Part shown: piece after piece, positions 31,377 through 35,184 of the stretch
How positions within the stretch are numbered: the stretch's first letter is position 1
Layout: every line of letters starts with the position of its first letter
NCBI RefSeq assembly: GCF_000300535.1
Contig: NZ_AMSH01000035.1
Span: 1 to 35,184 of the forward strand
DNA length: 35,184 bases
Source: Bacillus xiamenensis
GTDB taxonomy: Bacteria; Bacillota; Bacilli; Bacillales; Bacillaceae
Reading direction: 5' to 3'
The notes under the pieces: generated by a model
What the model was told of the DNA's origin: nothing
Seen by the model: the letters and a program-made list of their open reading frames with translations, nothing else
Databases searched by the model: none
Program-made: the position numbers and the translations under genes

Positions 31377-32540
31377 CTAGTGAGCAATAAGTTCCACTAG
31401 ACTCTTGTCCGCACCCAGCCTTTCGATATTTCTTAGGGGTAGTTGGAGCGTGTACTTGTCTCCAGTGTCCTTAAAAAGTTTCACCGATTGACAATAACAA
31501 TTAAAATCATTCATCAAAAACCCTCTTAAAAAGGTATTGTAAGCTAATTCGTGATTGCTTGAATCCCTTTCGTCAAGCTGATTTAAAATTGATCTAGCTT
31601 GATCATTACGCTTGTTAACAATATGATGGAAAGCTACCTCTTGCATATCTGTAGTATCTCTTGAATCTAAATCTAACCACTCGTTTTCTTCTTTGTTCCA
31701 TACATTTTCAAGCATCGCTAAACTTCTTTTGATTTCCCTTTTGTATTCTGAATTAGCATTTGCGTATCCTAACCCTTTGAAGAAGTTTTCTTTTGCTTTC
31801 TCATAACTTGTATAGATATATGAGTTACCAAGATGTAGACAGGCGAAAACAGCGAATCTATCAATCTTAGTTTCTGATAAAGCCATTCCTGCATTGAATC
31901 GTGCTCTTTTAAGCTTGTTCTGACTTACTGCTGCACTGGCACTCATAATCAACAGCCTACATCTATAGGAATCATTAACGTAACCGGTTATATGAAGTGA
32001 ATCCACATCGATTAAGTCAGCAATTTCACTCATCAATCCGAACTCACCTTTTGAACACAGTGGATATAAAAGCAAAATATTTTTAAACACATTCATTTCA
32101 GGTGTCTTCGTGTTGACCGATCCCACTTTATTCATCGCTTCAAGATACGTTAAATTACCGTCTTGAACCTCGCTATGAATTGAATAGATTTTATACCATT
32201 CTTGAGACTTTCCGTTGTGAGCATACTTCATTTTATCCAGTAATGCATTACGTTCAATGTAATATTTATTTACATCTAAATATTCAAGAGCCTGTCTTGC
32301 TGCAGACTTATTTGGATCAAGCGTCATTATGTATTCTCCCATAACAACTCTTTCATTTGCTGGATCGATTTCTTTGACAATATTTATGATACTTTGAATA
32401 TCAGTTGTTTCTTTTCTACCGTCATTTAGAAATCGGTAAAAACCACTTCTGTCTGTATACCCTGCTATCTTTGCCAATTTCATAGCCATTGAAGAATCGT
32501 CTTCACACTTACTTTTGATGAATGCTTTTAATTTGCTCAA
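31377..32540 (-). CDS. aimR: Arbitrium receptor/transcription factor AimR
   Basis: 387 residues from TTG 32540 (GGGGGATATTGGA upstream), the same length as SPbeta AimR (YopK). An N-terminal helix-turn-helix (AMKLAKIAGYTDRSGFYRFL, about residues 18-37) is followed by tandem TPR-like helical repeats. Their typical stretches are ARFNAGMALSETKIDRFAVF, ACLHLGNSYIYTSYEKAKEN and FFKGLGYANANSEYKREIKR. AimR binds the imported hexapeptide in the TPR groove, which switches off its activation of aimX and favours lysogeny. It is the second gene of a leftward operon whose promoter faces the XRE repressor gene. Confidence 0.92.
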   Translation of the reverse strand: MSKLKAFIKSKCEDDSSMAMKLAKIAGYTDRSGFYRFLNDGRKETTDIQSIINIVKEIDPANERVVMGEYIMTLDPNKSAARQALEYLDVNKYYIERNALLDKMKYAHNGKSQEWYKIYSIHSEVQDGNLTYLEAMNKVGSVNTKTPEMNVFKNILLLYPLCSKGEFGLMSEIADLIDVDSLHITGYVNDSYRCRLLIMSASAAVSQNKLKRARFNAGMALSETKIDRFAVFACLHLGNSYIYTSYEKAKENFFKGLGYANANSEYKREIKRSLAMLENVWNKEENEWLDLDSRDTTDMQEVAFHHIVNKRNDQARSILNQLDERDSSNHELAYNTFLRGFLMNDFNCYCQSVKLFKDTGDKYTLQLPLRNIERLGADKSLVELIAH

Positions 32541-32562
32541 TCCAATATCCCCCTAGTTATCT

Positions 32563-32790
32563 CTATATGAATTGCAATGTTCTATCTACCTCAACATCAG
32601 CTGCAGGATCAAATAGTTTGATCATCTTGTTGATTTCACTCTTTGGGAGCAAGTCAAATTCTTTGATATGCCTGTTGTGCTGAAGCCATAATGGAAATCG
32701 GTCTATTAGATCGTCATTCTGCGCTATGAACTCATGCATCATTATGTTTTGTGCTAGTTGCCAAGATGAGAAGTTTTGCATATCTCTCAT
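32563..32790 (-). CDS. Small protein preceding aimR, unknown function
   Basis: 75 residues from ATG 32790 after GCGAGGTGATTTATA. MRDMQNFSSWQLAQNIMMHE, then IAQNDDLIDRFPLWLQHNRH, then SEINKMIKLFDPAADVEVDR: helical and acidic, with no known motif. It lies between the divergent promoter and aimR, only 22 bp before the latter, so the two share a transcript. Its place opposite the repressor is that of a cro-like or antirepressor gene, but no helix-turn-helix is visible. Confidence 0.65.
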   Translation of the reverse strand: MRDMQNFSSWQLAQNIMMHEFIAQNDDLIDRFPLWLQHNRHIKEFDLLPKSEINKMIKLFDPAADVEVDRTLQFI

Positions 32791-32871
32791 TATAAATCAC
32801 CTCGCTTCCAATTAGATGTAAATTTTTAATTGTGGGTTATTCAGTTGTCAAAGAACGTGAGTTGATTCTTA

Positions 32872-32979
32872 ACGATTATCATAAATCGATTATAAATCAT
32901 TGCATCATATGAATCAACATATTTCACATTTTTTATTTTTTATGATGCGTTTGATTATATTTGATTCATGATGTATAAT
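32872..32979. promoter_or_regulatory. Divergent lysogeny-switch promoters with inverted-repeat operators
   Basis: Rightward: TTGATT (32951-32956), 17 bp, TATAAT (32974-32979). Leftward: TTGATT (32917-32912), 17 bp, TATAAT (32894-32889). Both are near-consensus sigma-A promoters of identical design. ATGAATCAA (32909-32917) contains the leftward -35 box and recurs inverted as TTGATTCAT (32961-32969) inside the rightward spacer. The flanking CATCAT/ATGATG are also symmetric. Direct GATTAT..ATAAATC repeats lie at about 32873-32899. These are likely operators for the XRE repressor. Confidence 0.8.
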
Positions 32980-32999
32980 TCGATATTGAGGTGAGAAAT

Positions 33000-33713
33000 T
33001 TGAAAAGTAGTAATCATTTTTCCGAATTCCGAGATAATTTAGGTCAGTTCTTAAAAGTTAAAAGAGCATATCTCAATATAAGCTCTTCTGAATTATCTAG
33101 AACTTTAGGAAAAAACAGATCTTACGTAAGTCAGATAGAAAACGGATACAACAAAAAGCCAGATTATATAACTATGCGAAAAATGTTTCGTATTTTAGGT
33201 CTACCCGAAGAAGAAATTAAACCAGCGCTAAAACATTTCAATATCAGCCCTTCTTTAGAAGAAGAAATTGAAATGCATTGGGAAGAAGAACAAGAAAGAA
33301 AAATCGAAGAGGAAAATCAAGAGACTCAAAATAATCCTGACTATGTGCCTCAGAAAGTTTTAGACTATATAGAAGAACAAAAAAGCCATGAAGAAATTGT
33401 CGTAGATAAAATAGATCGTATATCCGACAACTTAAAATCAGCTTTGGATTTGGGCTACTACGGATTTAATATCGCTGAGGGTTTATACAATTGTACCGAG
33501 GCCATGAAAAGCAAAAAAGAGTTCTTTTTATTCTTTGCTCATTTCTTTAAAGACATCAGTCCATACAATTTAGATGAGAAAGCATTATTGAGAGTCCTCA
33601 ACACTTTAATCGAAGAGGAAAATCGAATTAACGAAGAAATGATTGCTTTTGGCAAACCACGCTTAAGAGAAAAAATTCGTTCTTTAGATACATCAGATGA
33701 TATTTGGATCTAA
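33000..33713 (+). CDS. XRE-family repressor (CI-like), probable lysogeny repressor
   Basis: 237 residues from TTG 33000, 6 nt after GAGGTG; a GTG at 32991 lies inside that site. The N-terminal helix-turn-helix reads LGQFLKVKRAYLNISSSELS, then RTLGKNRSYVSQIENGYN (about residues 12-50). A very acidic linker (EEEIEMHWEEEQERKIEEEN) follows, with a C-terminal helical domain of unknown type. There is no Ser-Lys protease pair of the LexA/CI kind that I can see, so induction is probably not by RecA-stimulated cleavage. It is transcribed towards the integrase and opposite to the aimR operon, as a master switch would be. Confidence 0.8.
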   Translation: MKSSNHFSEFRDNLGQFLKVKRAYLNISSSELSRTLGKNRSYVSQIENGYNKKPDYITMRKMFRILGLPEEEIKPALKHFNISPSLEEEIEMHWEEEQERKIEEENQETQNNPDYVPQKVLDYIEEQKSHEEIVVDKIDRISDNLKSALDLGYYGFNIAEGLYNCTEAMKSKKEFFLFFAHFFKDISPYNLDEKALLRVLNTLIEEENRINEEMIAFGKPRLREKIRSLDTSDDIWI

Positions 33714-33741
33714 ATTTAAAGTTTTAAAAGGAGGTGAATAG

Positions 33742-33789
33742 ATGACATATTCTAACCGATTGATCTCATTACAAGCGAATTTATTATAG
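33742..33789 (+). CDS. Possible 15-residue leader peptide before the integrase
   Basis: MTYSNRLISLQANLL, started by ATG 33742 directly after AAAAGGAGGTGAATAG, the strongest ribosome binding site nearby. It lies between repressor and integrase and is followed by a small hairpin (33801-33823). A peptide this short with such a strong site suggests a leader that affects integrase expression, or a remnant. Confidence 0.35.
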   Translation: MTYSNRLISLQANLL

Positions 33790-33800
33790 TAAATTACATA

Positions 33801-33823
33801 AGAGAGTTCATTCAGGGCTCTCT
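33801..33823 (+). other. Hairpin upstream of the integrase
   Basis: AGAGAG (33801-33806) pairs with CTCTCT (33818-33823) around an 11-nt loop. No T-run follows, so it is more likely an RNA control element or processing site than a terminator. It sits 31 bp before the integrase start. Confidence 0.35.
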
Positions 33824-33854
33824 ATCATAATTAAAATCGAAAGGTGGCATTTTA

Positions 33855-35009
33855 TTGGCAAGTTTCCGTAAAAGAGGTACGACATGGCAGTATAGAATTA
33901 AATATAAGGATCCTGTAACACAAGAAGTAACAGAGCTTTCGAAAGGTGGATTTAGTACAAAAAAAGAAGCACAAATTGCTGCTTCAAAACATGAGGAATT
34001 ACTTAGAAGTGATATAGAGGTTGGAGGTGGAGAAACATCTTTAAAACATTTTCTTATTGAATGGTTAGAAGTTTATAAAAAAGGAAAGGTTGCAAAAAAC
34101 ACGTTTAACATTCACAAAAGAAATATTGAGAATAAAATCCTCCCCTACTTCAAAGAGATTCAGCTAAAAGACATAACACCAATGAGATACCAAAAATTCA
34201 TAAATACTCTTGAGGAATCAGGTAAATACAGCACAAGAACTATCGAGATCATACACGGTACAATGTATCACGCTTTATCGATGGCTGTTAGACCAATCAA
34301 AAAAATTTCATCAAACCCATGCGATGGAGTTGTATTGCCCAAAAAAGATCGATCCAAATCCAAACACAGTTTGGAATATATCAACTCTGAGGACATTGGA
34401 AAGTTCTTAAAAACAGCTCGTCAGGACAACTATATCTATTACATTTACTTTAAGACTTTGATTGAAACTGGAATGAGAAAAGGTGAAGCTGCTGCTCTTC
34501 AACGAAAAGATATTGATCTAAAAAATCGGACAATAGCCATAAACAAATCACTAGACTTCCAAAGAGACCCTGGTGAAGAAGTATTCGGAAACACAAAAAC
34601 ATATCACTCAGAACGAACAATCAAGATTACTGAATCTTTTGCAAAGGAACTTCATGCTCATATGAAGTGGATCAACGATAACAAAATGGTCTTTAATGAA
34701 ATATACGATCATGATCTAGATTTTGTTTTCTGCAGAGAAAAAGGAGATCCCTTACCAAAGTCCTCCCTCTTCAATGCTCTAAAAAGAATATTAAAAAAGG
34801 CTGAAATTGAAAATATCCCAATCCATGGACTAAGACATACTCACGCCGTTCTTCTGTTGGAAGCTGGCCAAAGTATGAAGTTCATCCAAGAAAGATTGGG
34901 ACATAAAAACATAAGCATAACTTCTGACGTATACGCTCATATAAGTGAAAAACTCGAAAATAAATCTGTGGACAGTTTCGAGAATTACATCAACTCAATT
35001 CTGAGTTGA
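33855..35009 (+). CDS. int: Tyrosine integrase
   Basis: 384 residues from TTG 33855 (AAAGGTGG upstream). The layout is typical of Tn916/phage integrases of Firmicutes. The N-terminal arm-binding domain contains FRKRGTTWQYRIKYKDP, then comes a SAM-like core-binding domain (about 60-150), then the catalytic domain. Active-site residues are Arg208 (ETGMRKGE), Lys248 (NTKTYHS), His324-x-x-Arg327 (HGLRHTH), His350 (RLGHKN) and nucleophile Tyr360 (SDVYAH). It catalyses recombination between attP and a host site. It lies next to attR. The TTG start and the preceding hairpin suggest low, controlled expression. Confidence 0.95.
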   Translation: MASFRKRGTTWQYRIKYKDPVTQEVTELSKGGFSTKKEAQIAASKHEELLRSDIEVGGGETSLKHFLIEWLEVYKKGKVAKNTFNIHKRNIENKILPYFKEIQLKDITPMRYQKFINTLEESGKYSTRTIEIIHGTMYHALSMAVRPIKKISSNPCDGVVLPKKDRSKSKHSLEYINSEDIGKFLKTARQDNYIYYIYFKTLIETGMRKGEAAALQRKDIDLKNRTIAINKSLDFQRDPGEEVFGNTKTYHSERTIKITESFAKELHAHMKWINDNKMVFNEIYDHDLDFVFCREKGDPLPKSSLFNALKRILKKAEIENIPIHGLRHTHAVLLLEAGQSMKFIQERLGHKNISITSDVYAHISEKLENKSVDSFENYINSILS

Positions 35010-35020
35010 AATTTTTTGTT

Positions 35021-35095
35021 GAATTTGGTGGTCAAAAAGTGGTCAAACCATTTAATGGTTGTGGTCACTATAAATTTGACCACCAAATTCTTTTT
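35021..35095 (+). repeat. Right arm-type repeats forming a hairpin/terminator behind the integrase
   Basis: GAATTTGGTGGTCAAA (35021-35036) and its exact complement TTTGACCACCAAATTC (35075-35090) form a 16-bp inverted repeat followed by TTTTTA. Inside lie a second GTGGTCAAA (35039-35047), a third GTGGTCA, and a small AACCAT/ATGGTT hairpin. The GGTGGTCAA motif equals the three left-end copies. The block therefore probably serves both as integrase arm sites and as the integrase terminator. Confidence 0.65.
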
Positions 35096-35105
35096 ATAAA
35101 CCCTT

Positions 35106-35119
35106 TTAAATCAACGTTT
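35106..35119. repeat. attR: Candidate attR core (14-bp direct repeat)
   Basis: TTAAATCAACGTTT, identical to 74-87. It lies about 100 bp beyond the integrase stop and just outside the right arm-type repeats. Sequence beyond it (35120-35184) is presumably host DNA. No gene is recognisable in those 65 bases. Confidence 0.7.
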
Positions 35120-35184
35120 CTTTATTAATACTGAGACATATACTGATCGCGTTAAAATGGGTTTAATTGTGTCTGGTAAATTTC

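Noticed and set aside
33000-33713. Self-cleaving LexA/CI-type repressor
   Set aside because: No Ala-Gly cleavage site or Ser/Lys catalytic pattern is visible in the C-terminal half.
1-35184. CRISPR arrays, rRNA, tRNA genes and insertion sequences with transposases
   Set aside because: I looked for regularly spaced repeats, conserved tRNA T-loop motifs and DDE-type genes and saw none.

Overview
The window looks like one nearly complete integrated element of about 35.0 kb in a low-GC Gram-positive host, most likely a Bacillus of the subtilis/pumilus/licheniformis type. The host call rests on the AT-rich sequence, the strong AGGAGG-type ribosome binding sites, and close architectural kinship with the SPbeta/phi3T phage family: an arbitrium system (AimR/AimP), a single-chain YonO-type RNA polymerase and a giant YomI/CwlP-like tape measure. 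A 14-bp perfect direct repeat (74..87 and 35106..35119), with clusters of a GGTGGTCAA motif just inside each copy and a tyrosine integrase next to the right copy, marks likely attL and attR.

Right end (28.7-35 kb): the integrase (33855-35009, +) and an XRE repressor (33000-33713, +) face a leftward operon across a divergent promoter pair. Both promoters read TTGATT-N17-TATAAT. The leftward operon is a 75-aa gene, aimR, aimP (pro-peptide ending AMGNGG), an intrinsic terminator, and small early genes. A perfect 17-bp inverted repeat then closes this operon, and a palindrome-rich 345-bp stretch leads into a 1026-aa YonO-like RNA polymerase with DFDGD at residues 626-630.

Middle (7.1-25.4 kb, nearly all leftward): a siphovirus morphogenesis region in an unusual order. 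The tail terminator candidate, tail tube and chaperone-like genes come first. Then follow small terminase, an inverted serine recombinase gene, large terminase, SPP1-type portal, scaffold, HK97-fold capsid, two head-tail connectors and a 2234-aa tape measure with SLT and M23 peptidoglycan hydrolase domains. Several intrinsic terminators split this late region.

Left end (0.1-7 kb): accessory cargo. It holds an Abi_C-type abortive-infection protein, a secreted bacteriocin-like protein divergent from a small two-helix membrane protein, an HTH regulator with tandem coiled-coil micro-proteins, and a DUF3102 gene that has lost its 5' end. It also holds a DUF771 protein and about 700 bp of GC-rich, hairpin-dense non-coding DNA (about 2530-3256) that is probably a large structured RNA.

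No distal tail, receptor-binding, lysis or recognisable replication genes were found. The element is therefore either a degraded SPbeta relative or a helper-dependent, satellite-like element that kept its own polymerase, communication switch, capsid and tape measure. The best candidates for something new are the large structured RNA, the coupling of arbitrium to a CI-like divergent switch with a non-RGA peptide, and the minimal YonO-driven element itself.
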